Positions 8,102 to 17,220 of a stretch of 64,000 bases of DNA are shown here, piece after piece (the first letter of the stretch is position 1; every line of letters starts with the position of its first letter). Source of the DNA: Pirellulales bacterium (GTDB taxonomy: Bacteria > Planctomycetota > Planctomycetia > Pirellulales > JACPPG01). A model generated the notes under the pieces. The model did not search any database. It had not been told where the DNA came from and saw only the letters and a program-made list of their open reading frames with translations. Both the position numbers and the translations under genes were made by a program. Location: assembly GCA_035546535.1 (NCBI GenBank), contig DASZWQ010000031.1, positions 49,481 to 113,480 on the forward strand, read 5' to 3'.

Positions 8102-8926
8102 TCAACGCGGCCGAAGAATCAAGCGCCGATGCTCAAGCGCCGGCAGTCGCTGGCGAATCGACGTGATGCGATCCAAGTCGATCTCGGCCAGAATCACGCC
8201 TTCGCCGTCGGCCGCGGTGGCCAACACCGTGCCCCATGGATCAACGATCATCGAGCGCCCGTACGTCGTCAGCCCGGGAGCGTGCTGGCCGTATTGATTG
8301 GGCGCGATCACGTAGCACTGATTCTCGATCGCTCGGGCGCGCAGCAAGATTTCCCAATGATCGCGCCCCGTCGCCAGGGTGAAGGCAGCGGGAATGCAGA
8401 AAATAGCGCTTCCCAAGTCGACCAATTCGCGAAATAGCTCGGGAAAGCGCAAGTCGTAACAGATCGCCTGTCCGATCGTGCCGCAGGGCGTTGGCGTGGC
8501 GCACAGCGCATCGCCGGGCAATAGCCAACTCGACTCGCGGCACGACACCTGGCTGGGAATTTCGAAATCGAACAGGTGCCGTTTGCGGTATTGCGCCAGG
8601 ATTGTGCCCGTCGGATCGATCAACAAGCTCGTGTTGAAACACTTCGTCGGATCGGGACTCTGCTCGCAGTAGCTTCCGGCCACGAGCGTGATCGATAGCC
8701 GCTTCGCCAGCGCGCATAGCAAATCGCTCGTGGGCCCCGGAATCGACTCGGCCGAGCCGACCATCTGTGCCGAGCGGCCCAGGTAAGCGAACGTTTCCGG
8801 CAAGGCAATAAGCTGTGCCCCCGCGGCCGCCCCTTGTTCGATCAAAGCGCTGGCTCTGCGCAGATTATGTGGCTGATCGTCACCCGACGACATCTGTACA
8901 GCGGCGACACGAAAGAGGTTGCTCAT
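8102..8926 (-). CDS. Carbon-nitrogen hydrolase, Nit1-like (deaminated glutathione amidase type)
   Basis: 274 aa, a full-length nitrilase-superfamily domain. The catalytic triad is visible: Glu44 in ALPETFAYLG, Lys115 in YRKRHLFDFEIP and Cys156 in GQAICYDLRFPE. The wording around Lys and Cys matches the Nit1/NitFhit branch, whose members hydrolyse the amide of deaminated glutathione as metabolite repair; related omega-amidases are the main alternative. The start is ATG 8926 (AGGA 11 nt upstream), since the upstream extension to 9073 reads like non-coding sequence. It is cytosolic and divergent from the glycosyltransferase gene. Confidence 0.88.
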   Translation of the reverse strand: MSNLFRVAAVQMSSGDDQPHNLRRASALIEQGAAAGAQLIALPETFAYLGRSAQMVGSAESIPGPTSDLLCALAKRLSITLVAGSYCEQSPDPTKCFNTSLLIDPTGTILAQYRKRHLFDFEIPSQVSCRESSWLLPGDALCATPTPCGTIGQAICYDLRFPELFRELVDLGSAIFCIPAAFTLATGRDHWEILLRARAIENQCYVIAPNQYGQHAPGLTTYGRSMIVDPWGTVLATAADGEGVILAEIDLDRITSIRQRLPALEHRRLILRPR

Positions 8927-9080
8927 GGGTGGATCGTTCCTGGCGACTACGTTCGACTTTCGGCCGCAAGTCAATTGTACAGTTTGGAGATTTCTTCGTA
9001 GGATAGCACACGTGGTTCGGGTGTCGCCTCGGGCGGTGGCGGACAAAATCCTTCGAGGCAATTCAACCAGCAAGGTCGAC

Positions 9081-9935
9081 GTGTCGCAGCAGCAACCGAA
9101 CGAGGAAAAGTCACAGTTGTGGCGCCTGGCCGAACAACCTTCGGCCGAGTTTGGCTCTCCCGATTACGAAACGGTGCGACAATTGCTCGGTCCGAGCGTC
9201 TGCCGCCGATTGGGAATCTATGAATTGCCGCCGGGTTTCGTCCTGTCGGTCGTGATCCCGGTGTACAACGAGCTGCGCACCATCGAAGAAGTGGTGCGCC
9301 GTATCCGTGGCACGGGCTTGCCCATCGAAATGGTCCTGGTCGACGACGGCAGCGTGGACGGCACGCGCGACATTCTCTCCGAGTGGCGCGATCAGCCGGA
9401 CATGAAGATCATCTTTCACGCCCATAACCAGGGCAAAGGCGCCGCCCTGCGCACCGGCTTCGCCGCGGCCACGGGCACCGTAGTAATCGTGCAAGATGCC
9501 GACTTGGAATACGATCCGGCGGAGTTCGTCAAATTGATTCAACCGATCATCGAGAATCAGGCCGACGTCGTTTTCGGCAGCCGCTTCTCGGGCGACAACC
9601 AGCGCGTACTCTATTTCTGGCACTATGTCGGCAATCGCGTGCTGACTTTGTTGTCGAACATGATGACCAACCTGAACCTGTCGGACATGGAAACCTGCTA
9701 CAAGGCATTCCGACGGGAAATCATTCAAAAGATCGCCCCCACGCTGCGCGAAAACCGTTTTGGCATCGAGCCGGAGCTGACCGCCAAGATCGCCAGCATC
9801 AAGAACGTGCGCATTCACGAGCGGCCGATCAGCTACGCCGGCCGCACGTACGCCGAAGGCAAGAAGATCACCTGGCGCGACGGTTTCCGCGCCCTCTATT
9901 GCATCATTCGCTACTCGCGCGGCATCGGCGAGTAG
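9081..9935 (+). CDS. Family 2 glycosyltransferase, DPM1-like
   Basis: 284 aa from the GTG at 9081 (AAGG 5 nt upstream). GTG 9012 with AGGA and ATG 8925 are alternatives upstream in the same frame. The GT-A domain starts at SVVIPVYNELRTIEEVV and has VLVDDGSVDGT, the DXD-type QDADLEYDP, GSRFSG, METCYKAFRRE and RFGIEPELTAKI. This pattern fits dolichyl-phosphate mannose synthase-like enzymes that load a sugar from a nucleotide donor onto a polyprenyl phosphate. There is no membrane segment, so it would act at the cytoplasmic face. The sugar and acceptor are unknown, and no glycan cluster adjoins it. Confidence 0.9.
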   Translation: MSQQQPNEEKSQLWRLAEQPSAEFGSPDYETVRQLLGPSVCRRLGIYELPPGFVLSVVIPVYNELRTIEEVVRRIRGTGLPIEMVLVDDGSVDGTRDILSEWRDQPDMKIIFHAHNQGKGAALRTGFAAATGTVVIVQDADLEYDPAEFVKLIQPIIENQADVVFGSRFSGDNQRVLYFWHYVGNRVLTLLSNMMTNLNLSDMETCYKAFRREIIQKIAPTLRENRFGIEPELTAKIASIKNVRIHERPISYAGRTYAEGKKITWRDGFRALYCIIRYSRGIGE

Positions 9936-10016
9936 AGCTGCGTTGGCGTTATCGGGTGCTTTCTTGCCTATCGCGCTGCGTCTACACTGGAAGCAATCCT
10001 TGAAAGGAGCGCTTTC

Positions 10017-11372
10017 ATGTTCACTCGCAGTTCGCGAACTTGCGATCGTCGCCGCTTCTTGCAAACTTCGGCTGCGTTGACCTCCACCGGCGCGTGGCTG
10101 GCGACGGCCGCGGCCGAAGAGCCAGGCGAGGCGCCGCCGCCCCGCGCTACGTCGGGCGATACGCACGAGCCCGACTGGAACGAGCGACTCACGATTACCG
10201 TCGGGCCTGACAAGGCCGATCTGGTTGGAACGAGCGACAAGGTCCTGCAAGCTGCGGTCGACTACGTGGCGCGTGCCGGCGGCGGTACGGTCCACGTGCA
10301 GCCCGGCACGTTTCGTTTGCGCAACGCTGTTTATTTGCCATCGCGCGTGCGCATTCTCGGTAGCGGCACCGACTCGATCCTCGTCAAAGAACCTTCGGTA
10401 GCGACCGAGCTATCGGCCGACTCGGATTGGTTCGATCAGGAGATCACGCTCGTCGACCCGGCCGGATTTCGCGTCGGCGACGGCGTTTGCCTGCGGGCGC
10501 GCAATCCGCACAACGGCGGCCCAACCGTTTGCAAACGCACACTCGTCGCGCGCAGCGGCAATCGCTTCAAGCTCGATCGCGCCTTGCGCGAAAACTTCTG
10601 GCTGATGGGCGAATCGACCGTGGCCACGCTGTTTCCGATCTTCAGCGGCGAGAACATCGCCGATGTCGTGATCGAGAACATCACGCTCGACGGCAACCGC
10701 GCGAATAACGACAATCTCGACGGTAATTACGCCGGTTGCGTCTTCCTGCAAGACTGCAATCGCGTCACCATGCGCGGCGTTACGGCGCGAAACTACAACG
10801 GCGATGGACTGAGTTGGCAAATCTGCCACGACGTCACGGTCGAGGATTGCCACAGCTACGATCATGTGGGGCTGGGCCTGCACCCCGGCTCAGGCTCGCA
10901 GCGCCCTGTCATGCGCCGCAACCGGCTCGAGAACAACGATATCGGCATCTTCTTTTGCTGGGGTGTGAAAGGGGGCCTGGCCGAAGCGAACAAAATTGTG
11001 GGAAACCGCAGCTACGGCGTTTCGATCGGCCATCGCGACACGAACAACATCGTGCGCGACAACGACATCGAGCGCAGCGGCAAAGCCGGTGTGCTGTTCC
11101 GGCCCGAGCGCGGCCGGGATTTTGCCCCGCATCGCAATCGATTGGAACGTAACCGGATTTTTGATAGTGGCCCGGCCGACGGCGTCGCGGTCGACGTGCA
11201 AGGCCAGACCGAGTCGATCGTGATCAGCGCGAACGACATTCGCGAAACGCGCGAGCCCATGTCACGGATCGGCGTCCGCATCGGCGCCGAAACCAGCGAC
11301 GTGCGCCTGGCGGAGAACCGGATCGAAGGTTTTGCGAGCGCCGTGGCGGATCTGCGCGAAAAGCGGGGATAA
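10017..11372 (+). CDS. Tat-exported right-handed parallel beta-helix protein
   Basis: 451 aa. The start at ATG 10017 is supported by AAAGGAG 9 nt upstream. The N-terminus has a twin-arginine signal (DRRRFLQTSAALTSTGAWLA), so a folded protein is exported. From about residue 75 there is a pectate-lyase-like fold: DYVARAGGGTVHVQPGTFRL, then repeated rungs such as NITLDGNRANND, VTMRGVTARNYNGDG, VTVEDCHSYDHVG and NNIVRDNDIERSGKAG. These coils are typical of polysaccharide lyases and hydrolases, but the catalytic residues and substrate cannot be assigned. It stands alone between a glycosyltransferase and a convergent DoxX gene. Confidence 0.85.
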   Translation: MFTRSSRTCDRRRFLQTSAALTSTGAWLATAAAEEPGEAPPPRATSGDTHEPDWNERLTITVGPDKADLVGTSDKVLQAAVDYVARAGGGTVHVQPGTFRLRNAVYLPSRVRILGSGTDSILVKEPSVATELSADSDWFDQEITLVDPAGFRVGDGVCLRARNPHNGGPTVCKRTLVARSGNRFKLDRALRENFWLMGESTVATLFPIFSGENIADVVIENITLDGNRANNDNLDGNYAGCVFLQDCNRVTMRGVTARNYNGDGLSWQICHDVTVEDCHSYDHVGLGLHPGSGSQRPVMRRNRLENNDIGIFFCWGVKGGLAEANKIVGNRSYGVSIGHRDTNNIVRDNDIERSGKAGVLFRPERGRDFAPHRNRLERNRIFDSGPADGVAVDVQGQTESIVISANDIRETREPMSRIGVRIGAETSDVRLAENRIEGFASAVADLREKRG

Positions 11373-11379
11373 GGAATTC

Positions 11380-11495
11380 ATCCGCCGCAGATAGACGCAG
11401 ATTCGGCAGACAGGATTCGCCAGTCCGATATGGATCGATCCACTCTCTTTGTCGAAATTCTGCGTAATCTGTGAAATCTGCGGATTGTGCTTTCG
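11380..11495. repeat. MITE-like dispersed repeat with inverted ends
   Basis: About 110 bp between the beta-helix and DoxX genes. The left end (ATCCGCCGCAGATAGACGCA) and the reverse complement of the right end (ATCCGCAGATTTCACAGATT) are imperfect inverted repeats of about 30 bp. A related sequence, ATCCGCAGATTACACAGATA, lies at 51629-51648. In translation this family yields the 'NPQISQITQ' type peptide that often contaminates planctomycete gene predictions. Confidence 0.6.
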
Positions 11496-11521
11496 CTTCC
11501 TTGCAATCTCGATGGCGAAAT

Positions 11522-11887
11522 TCAATCGCGTGTGTACCACCACGCCCATAGGATCAATAGACCCTGGATCGGCAGCCGCGCCAGGTGAAACGACGGCGGT
11601 ACGTCGGGGAAGATTTCCTGGTGCTGGTACACGTAGATGTTCGCCGGAAAGACCGCCAGCAGCAGCGCGATCAATCCCCAGGCGGCCGGCTTCGTGGTGC
11701 GCGGGATCATCAAGAGCACGCCCAGGAACACTTCGGCCAGCCCGCTGACGAACACCGCGAGAGCGTGCCAGGGCAGGTAGGGGGGCATGATCTTCAGGTA
11801 GAAGGCCGGGTTGATGAAATGGTTCATCCCGGCCACGATGTAGAGCGCACCCTGCACGTATTTCAGCACGCCTTTCACGGTTGGCAT
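11522..11887 (-). CDS. DoxX-family membrane protein
   Basis: 121 aa with four predicted membrane segments: residues about 7-25 (VLKYVQGALYIVAGMNHFI), 45-65 (FVSGLAEVFLGVLLMIP), 70-88 (WGLIALLLAVFPANIYVY) and 100-117 (LPIQGLLILWAWWYT). The pattern GMNHFINPAFYLKIMPPYLP is typical of the DoxX/SURF4-like group. These are small quinone- or redox-linked membrane proteins with mostly unknown roles. ATG 11887 is preferred over GTG 11893 because GAGG lies 9 nt before it. It is a single gene, convergent with the beta-helix gene. Confidence 0.85.
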   Translation of the reverse strand: MPTVKGVLKYVQGALYIVAGMNHFINPAFYLKIMPPYLPWHALAVFVSGLAEVFLGVLLMIPRTTKPAAWGLIALLLAVFPANIYVYQHQEIFPDVPPSFHLARLPIQGLLILWAWWYTRD

Positions 11888-12089
11888 CGGCACGGACCTC
11901 GCTGGGATTGCGGCGACTACCCAAAGCCATTCGACCGATTCCTCGAACCTTCCGGCTGCAACTATCCGCCCACCGGCTGTGGCCCTGAACCTATCGGTTG
12001 TGGCGTGTTATAGTGCCCGCATGTGGTAAGGGCCAAGAGCGCCAGGGTGCGCTCGCGCTGCCTGGGCACCTCGTTCAAGGATGCGTTTC

Positions 12090-12845
12090 GTGTCTAATTC
12101 CTCGCAACCGGCGGTGCAAATCCGCGATTTACGCAAAGTCTTCGGCGCGGCGGCCACGCGCGTGATCGCACTGGCTGGCGTCGATCTCGATATTCCCAGC
12201 GGGCAATTTCTGGCCGTGATGGGTCCGTCGGGGTCAGGCAAGAGCACGCTCTTGCATCTCGTGGCCGGGCTCGATCAACCCGACGGCGGTAGCATCCGCG
12301 TCAGCGGCCAGGACATCTTGGCCCTTTCGGACGATGATCTGACGTTATTGCGTCGGCGCCAGCTGGGGCTTGTCTTTCAAGCGTTTAATCTGCTCGATGC
12401 GCTGTCGGCCGCCGAGAACGTGGCGCTACCGCTGATTGTCGATGGAGTCGACGAATTCACGGCCAACCAGCGCGCGGCCCAAGCGCTCGATCGTGTCGGT
12501 CTTGCTCACCGTGGCCGGCACTTGCCCAAGGAAATGTCGGGCGGGGAACAGCAGCGCGTGGCCATCGCCCGGGCCTTGGCCATCAGGCCGGTGCTGCTGC
12601 TGGCCGACGAGCCGACCGGCAATCTCGACACGCACAATGGCGATCAGGTGATGCAACTCTTGCGGCAACTGGTTAGCGAAGGGCAGACCATTCTCATGGT
12701 CACACACAACCCAGCACACGCGGCCATGGCCGACCGGATCGTCATGCTGCGCGACGGCGAGATCGTTCACGATCGCCTGCTCGGCCAGGAGCACGCGCGC
12801 GGCCATGCCGCGGCCGGCAATGAAAGCTCGGGCACGCTGCCATGA
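12090..12845 (+). CDS. ABC transporter ATP-binding protein, MacB/LolD type
   Basis: 251 aa from GTG 12090, which has AAGGA 8 nt upstream; ATG 12081 is three codons earlier. It powers the permease encoded next, with which it overlaps by 4 nt (ATGA). Walker A is GPSGSGKST, the Q-loop is in [11 protein letters not shown], the signature is [14 protein letters not shown], Walker B is [12 protein letters not shown] and the switch His is in [10 protein letters not shown]. The sequence is closest to the LolD/MacB/FtsE class, which drives mechanotransmission or lipoprotein and efflux systems rather than classical import. A -10-like TATAGT lies at 12009-12014. Confidence 0.93.
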   Translation: MSNSSQPAVQIRDLRKVFGAAATRVIALAGVDLDIPSGQFLAVMGPSGSGKSTLLHLVAGLDQPDGGSIRVSGQDILALSDDDLTLLRRRQLGLVFQAFNLLDALSAAENVALPLIVDGVDEFTANQRAAQALDRVGLAHRGRHLPKEMSGGEQQRVAIARALAIRPVLLLADEPTGNLDTHNGDQVMQLLRQLVSEGQTILMVTHNPAHAAMADRIVMLRDGEIVHDRLLGQEHARGHAAAGNESSGTLP

Positions 12846-15361
12846 TGCTGCGGCATTACACCTATCGTGAGTTCGTCCGCCGGCCGGGCCGGACGCTGCT
12901 CACGCTCGCCGGCATTGTCATCGGCGTGGCGGGTGTGTTTGCGATCGCGCTCGTGATCAACACCACGCGGCACGCCTATCAGCAGATGTTTTCGGATCTA
13001 ACCGGGAACGCCGCATTGGAAATCGTGGCTGAAGGGGGCGGCGGCTTCGATCCTGCCTTCGCCGCCGACTTGACTACGATCCGCGGCGTTCGTTCAGCCG
13101 ATCCTGTCGTGCAGATGGTGGCCGGCCTGGTGAACGGCGAGAACCCGCTGGGCGTGATGGTCATCGGTAACGATCCCGCGCGCGACGAAGAAGCCGCGGC
13201 CCATCTGGTCGCCGGCCGCGGCCTGGCCACGGACGACGAGGTGCTGCTGGTCGATAACTTTGCCAAGAGCCTGAAGCTTGCTGTCGATGCGAAGGTCCGG
13301 CTCTTGTCGCGTGGCGGCGTGAACGAGTTTCGCGTCGTGGGCCTGGTCGAGCCCAGCGGCATCGCCGGCTTTAACGGCGGTTCGGTCGTGTTCGTCACGC
13401 TGCCGATCGCGCGGCGAATGTTCAAGCTGGGCAATCAAGTCACGGCGATCCCCATCGTGCTCACCGACGGCGCCGACCCCGACACGGTGCAGGAGAAAAT
13501 CGCTGCGCGCTTGCCGGCCGGATTGATTGTGCGTTCGCCGGCCACGCGCGGCGACCTGGCCCAGCACAGCCTGCTAGGGGCTGAGCAAGGGCTATCGGCC
13601 CTCAGCGTCGTGTCGATCGTGGCCGGCGCCTTCGTGATCCTCAATTCCTTCCTGATGAGCCTGGCCGAGCGGCGCAAGCAACTGGCCATCCTGCGCGCCA
13701 TCGGCGTTACCAGCAGGCAGGTCACCGGATTCCTCCTGCGCGAAGCCTTGATCCTGGGCATCGTCGGCATGGTGATCGGCATTGGGCTGGGCCTGGGCGT
13801 TTCGGTGGTGCTGGTGCAGGGCATGGAACAATTGCTGGGCGTGACCTTGCACCGCCTGGAACTCGCGCTGCAGCCGTTCGTCCTGGCCGCGCTGTTTGGC
13901 CCCGGCATGGCCGTGTTTGCCACCTTCGCGCCGGCCCGCCGCGCCGCCCAGCGACCACCGCTTCCCGATTTGCTCGGATTGCAGATTCAAGGCAGCGATA
14001 CGATCGTCGCACGGATGGCGTGGATCGGTGTGGTAACAGGCGTCATTGCTATCACGGGCGTGTCGTCGTTCATCGGGCGTTTGCTTCCCGGACCATTACA
14101 GCGCACTTTACCGGCACCGCTATTGGGCCTGATTCTCGTCAGCGGAGTCTTGTTGACTCCCGCGCTGTATCCGTACGTCGCCCGCCTGGTCGCCGGGCTG
14201 CTAAGGCCGCTCTGGGGTATCGAAGGGCGCCTGGCTGTGCAGCAGTTGTCGCGCAATGCGCTGCGCAGCGGGCTGACGGCCGCCGTTTTGTGCGTGGCTT
14301 TGGTGATTTCGATCGCTATGGGTCAGTCGATTCGCAATAACATCAAGGACGTCGAACAATGGTCGGTCCGCACGTTCAAGGCCGACTATCTGTTGCGCAG
14401 CACACTGCCTGAGCTGAGCTACGCGGTAGCCGCGCAATTGCCCGAGGAATTGCTCGACGAGCTGCGCCGGCTGCCCGACGTGGAGACGGTACACGAGCTG
14501 AACCTGGTGCAAGCCAAGGTCGGCGGCGAGGCGATCGTCGTCGTGGCGCGCTCGTTCGACGCCGAAGCGACCGAGGCGCTCGACATTGCCGAGGGGACGC
14601 AGGTCGAGGTGACGCGCGGCCTCTTGGCGGGCGAAGCCGTGATCGGCACGGCTCTGGCCCGGCGTTTGAACCTGGGCGTCGGCGACGAATTGGCACTCCA
14701 CACGCGCCGTGGCGACCGCAAGGTGCGCATCGCGGCGACGGTCACTGAGTACATCGCGGGAGGCATGGCAGCCTATATCGAACGAAAGGCGGCACAGGAC
14801 CTTTTCGGTTTCGACGGCGTCGATGTTTACATGATCACGGCCCGGCCGGGAGGGACGGATGCTCTCGGGAGGACGATGGCAGCCTTCTGCGAAGAGCGTG
14901 GCTACATGCTGCAATCCAACGCCGAATTCCGGGCACGCATTCACCACATGATGGGTGGCGTGATCGGCTTTCTGTGGTTGCTTTTGGCCCTGGTGTTCGT
15001 GGTCGCGTCGCTGGGCATTGTTAACACGCTAACCATGAACGTCATGGAGCAGACCCGCGAAATCGCCGTGCTCCGCAGCGTGGCCCTGCGCCAGGGGCAG
15101 GTGCGGGCGATGATCCTCTATCAGGCCCTGGCCCTGGGGCTCTGCAGCCTGGTGCCGGGCGTGGGCATTGGCCTGATTCTGGCTTTTTTGATGAATCTTT
15201 CCACGCACATCCTGCTGGGGCAGCCCGTCGAATTCCAGGCCGAGATCTGGTTCGTGCTGGCATGCTGCGTCGCCTGCCTGGCGATCGCGTCGGCCGCCGC
15301 CTGGATGCCCGCCCGACGTGCTTCGCGACTCGAAATCGTCCGTGCGTTACAATATGAATAG
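12842..15361 (+). CDS. FtsX/MacB-like ABC transporter permease with two FtsX domains
   Basis: 839 aa, about double a MacB or LolC permease. One membrane helix (residues 17-40, RTLLTLAGIVIGVAGVFAIAL) precedes a large periplasmic domain. Then come three helices of a first FtsX domain (near 258-365), a further helix block (about 390-450), a helix near residue 475, a second periplasmic domain, and a second set of three FtsX helices at the C-terminus (about 705-830). The arrangement resembles the 'duplicated' LolC/E-like permeases encoded with one LolD-like ATPase. Export or extraction of lipoproteins or lipids is inferred from the family. Coupled by ATGA to the ATPase gene. Confidence 0.9.
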   Translation: MMLRHYTYREFVRRPGRTLLTLAGIVIGVAGVFAIALVINTTRHAYQQMFSDLTGNAALEIVAEGGGGFDPAFAADLTTIRGVRSADPVVQMVAGLVNGENPLGVMVIGNDPARDEEAAAHLVAGRGLATDDEVLLVDNFAKSLKLAVDAKVRLLSRGGVNEFRVVGLVEPSGIAGFNGGSVVFVTLPIARRMFKLGNQVTAIPIVLTDGADPDTVQEKIAARLPAGLIVRSPATRGDLAQHSLLGAEQGLSALSVVSIVAGAFVILNSFLMSLAERRKQLAILRAIGVTSRQVTGFLLREALILGIVGMVIGIGLGLGVSVVLVQGMEQLLGVTLHRLELALQPFVLAALFGPGMAVFATFAPARRAAQRPPLPDLLGLQIQGSDTIVARMAWIGVVTGVIAITGVSSFIGRLLPGPLQRTLPAPLLGLILVSGVLLTPALYPYVARLVAGLLRPLWGIEGRLAVQQLSRNALRSGLTAAVLCVALVISIAMGQSIRNNIKDVEQWSVRTFKADYLLRSTLPELSYAVAAQLPEELLDELRRLPDVETVHELNLVQAKVGGEAIVVVARSFDAEATEALDIAEGTQVEVTRGLLAGEAVIGTALARRLNLGVGDELALHTRRGDRKVRIAATVTEYIAGGMAAYIERKAAQDLFGFDGVDVYMITARPGGTDALGRTMAAFCEERGYMLQSNAEFRARIHHMMGGVIGFLWLLLALVFVVASLGIVNTLTMNVMEQTREIAVLRSVALRQGQVRAMILYQALALGLCSLVPGVGIGLILAFLMNLSTHILLGQPVEFQAEIWFVLACCVACLAIASAAAWMPARRASRLEIVRALQYE

Positions 15362-15371
15362 CATGTCCACT

Positions 15372-15388
15372 GCCGGCGGTCCGCCGGC
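15372..15388 (+). terminator. Short GC hairpin right after the ABC permease stop
   Basis: GCCGGCG-GTC-CGCCGGC forms a 7-bp stem starting 11 nt after the stop codon. There is no U-tract. A second, larger hairpin follows at 15441-15482. Either could end the ABC transcript. Confidence 0.35.
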
Positions 15389-15440
15389 GCCTGCGTCAGA
15401 GCGATGCCAAGTCGAAATTCACGAACTTGTAAGCATTTAG

Positions 15441-15482
15441 TTGCTGCGCGATGCCCGCGACCGCAAAAGTCGCGGGCAGCAA
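15441..15482 (+). other. Long hairpin between the ABC operon and the cyanophycinase gene
   Basis: A perfect 10-bp stem TGCCCGCGAC / GTCGCGGGCA (15452-15461, 15469-15478) has the loop CGCAAAA, and flanking TTGC / GCAA can extend the pairing. No U-run follows. It could be a terminator or attenuator-like element. Confidence 0.4.
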
Positions 15483-15484
15483 GT

Positions 15485-15513
15485 CGCTTGTCGCTGCGCA
15501 CTGGGTATATAAT
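15485..15513 (+). promoter_or_regulatory. Candidate promoter for the cyanophycinase gene
   Basis: A perfect -10 TATAAT at 15508-15513 lies 160 nt before the gene. The -35 is poor (CGCTTG at 17-nt spacing). Apart from this and the two hairpins, nothing was recognised between 15362 and 15671. Confidence 0.35.
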
Positions 15514-15671
15514 GGGCACGTCAAGGCCACCGGGCCCAGGATTTGGTCTTGATGCGAAGCCGGTAATCTCGTTACTTTTCTGCCGGAGCATGACGCCCGC
15601 CCATTGCACGCCGACGAATCTGACGCACTTACACTTCGCCGGTCGATATGGTGTTTGACAGGGAGCGAACG

Positions 15672-16910
15672 ATGGTGAGGAGTTCGAGAGTGGCTGTTCT
15701 TGGCCTGTGTCTGATTGGAATAGCCTCCGCGGCCAGGGCTGACGAGAAAAAGGGATCGTTGGTCATTATCGGCGGGGCTTTGCGTTCGACCGATAGCCAG
15801 GTGTGGGAACGAGACATCTGGGAACGCATTGTCGATCTGGCCGGTGGCGACAAGGCGCAGATCGCGGTCTTCCCGACGGCTAGCGGTACCCCGCTCGATA
15901 GCGGCGACCGGGCCGTGGCCGCCTTGAAGAAGGCCGGAGCCGAAGCCTTCGTCGTTCCACTGGGACTGATGAACGTCGACGTCGACTTCCGCAAGCTGGT
16001 CGTCGACGAGGAAATGGTCGAAAAGGTCCGCAATGCCACCGGAGTGTTCTTTACCGGCGGCGATCAAAAACGCATTACCAAAGCCCTACGCACCGAAGAC
16101 GGCGAGAACACGCCCCTCTTGGATGCGGTGTGGGAAGTCTACAACGACGGTGGCGTGATCGCCGGCACCAGTGCCGGGGCCGCCGTGCTCAGCCGCGTGA
16201 TGTTCGCCGATCCCGAGAGCGTGCTGGCCACGCTGAAGAAGGGTGTGAAGTTCGGCAAGGAAATCGACGAAGGGCTCGGCTTCCTCGATCACGGCTGGTT
16301 CATCGAGCAGCATTGCATGACCCGCGGCCGCTTTGCCCGGGCCCTGGTGGCCATGCACTCGCAGGGGCTGAAGTTCGGCATCGGCGTCGACGAGAACACG
16401 GCCTGCGTCGTGCGTAACGGCACCGAGGTCGAGGTCGTCGGCTTCAAGGGAGCCGTGGTCCTCGACCTATCCAATGCCAGCCATGACCCCGATGTATCGG
16501 GCTTTAACCTCAAGAACGTGCGCATGACGTATCTCGATCATGGCGACACGTTCGATCTGAACACGCTGACCGTCACGCCGGCCAAGCAGAAAGTCGCCGG
16601 CTCGATGCCGCACGGCGAGGAACTCGACAACGAAGCCGAGCCCTTCATGTTCCCCGACATCCTGGCCAACACGACCGTTGTCGAGGTCCTGGGACGGCTG
16701 ATGCAACGCCGCAAGGTCGAGGCCATTGGCCTGGCCTTCGACGGGCTGGCCGCACGCCAGGAGCCGACGCAGGGTTTCGAGTTCCGCTTCTACCCCGGCG
16801 AGGATAGCGCTGGCTGGTACGGCGACGTCCCGGCCGGCACGGGTTTCACCGTCAGCAACATCCACCTGGATGTGCGGCCGATCGAAATCTCGGGTCCGCT
16901 GTACAAGTAG
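15672..16910 (+). CDS. Exported cyanophycinase-family peptidase (S51)
   Basis: 412 aa against about 270 for cytosolic CphB. A signal peptide (residues 1-23, ending AARAD) indicates export. The S51 domain has FPTASGTPLDSG, FFTGGDQKRI (about 126-135) and the nucleophile elbow GTSAGAAV with Ser167, plus DHGWFIEQHCMTRGRFARAL. Cyanophycinases cleave multi-Arg-poly-Asp to beta-Asp-Arg dipeptides. The extra C-terminal part (about residues 290-412, ending in a beta-rich segment) is of unknown role. ATG 15672 follows GGGAG. No cyanophycin synthetase is in the window, so the substrate may be external cyanophycin or another isoaspartyl peptide. Confidence 0.88.
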   Translation: MVRSSRVAVLGLCLIGIASAARADEKKGSLVIIGGALRSTDSQVWERDIWERIVDLAGGDKAQIAVFPTASGTPLDSGDRAVAALKKAGAEAFVVPLGLMNVDVDFRKLVVDEEMVEKVRNATGVFFTGGDQKRITKALRTEDGENTPLLDAVWEVYNDGGVIAGTSAGAAVLSRVMFADPESVLATLKKGVKFGKEIDEGLGFLDHGWFIEQHCMTRGRFARALVAMHSQGLKFGIGVDENTACVVRNGTEVEVVGFKGAVVLDLSNASHDPDVSGFNLKNVRMTYLDHGDTFDLNTLTVTPAKQKVAGSMPHGEELDNEAEPFMFPDILANTTVVEVLGRLMQRRKVEAIGLAFDGLAARQEPTQGFEFRFYPGEDSAGWYGDVPAGTGFTVSNIHLDVRPIEISGPLYK

Positions 16911-16951
16911 CCGTCGGGTAGTCGGGAATGTGTGGGTTGAGCGTCTGCGGC

Positions 16952-17083
16952 GCACGGACAAGCGCGTTGTCCGTGCCACCCGGCTAGCGTGTGCCATGCT
17001 TTTTGCCGCAGGCAATAAGCATGCGATTCTTCCTCTGACCCTGTGCCATGCTTTTTCGCCGCCAGGCGAATAAGCATGCCGAT
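16952..17083. repeat. Cluster of palindromic (REP-like) repeats
   Basis: Three hairpins fill the gap after the cyanophycinase gene: GCACGGACAA / TTGTCCGTGC around GCGCG (16952-16976), then two tandem variants of one unit (16995-17023 and 17047-17078). Each variant starts GTGCCATGCTTTTT and closes with AATAAGCATG, giving 12-13 bp stems. The two variants differ mainly in the loop. They look like members of a dispersed palindromic family. The remainder of the 310-nt gap shows no gene. Confidence 0.7.
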
Positions 17084-17220
17084 TGGGTCTTCGACGGGTC
17101 CCTCCTCTCAACGAACGCTGCCGCAGCGAACTCCCCCGCCAAATGTTTGACGCTCCACCTCCGCGCGCTGTAGCCTGACCCGCGGACTTTTTCGGGCTCG
17201 GCACAGGCGGAGGTTCGCGC

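Noticed and set aside
7797..8105. 102-aa minus-strand frame
   Set aside because: It covers the promoter region and has no SD; the composition is non-coding.
9111..10295. 394-aa minus-strand frame
   Set aside because: Antisense to the glycosyltransferase and the start of the beta-helix gene; composition is typical of an antisense shadow.
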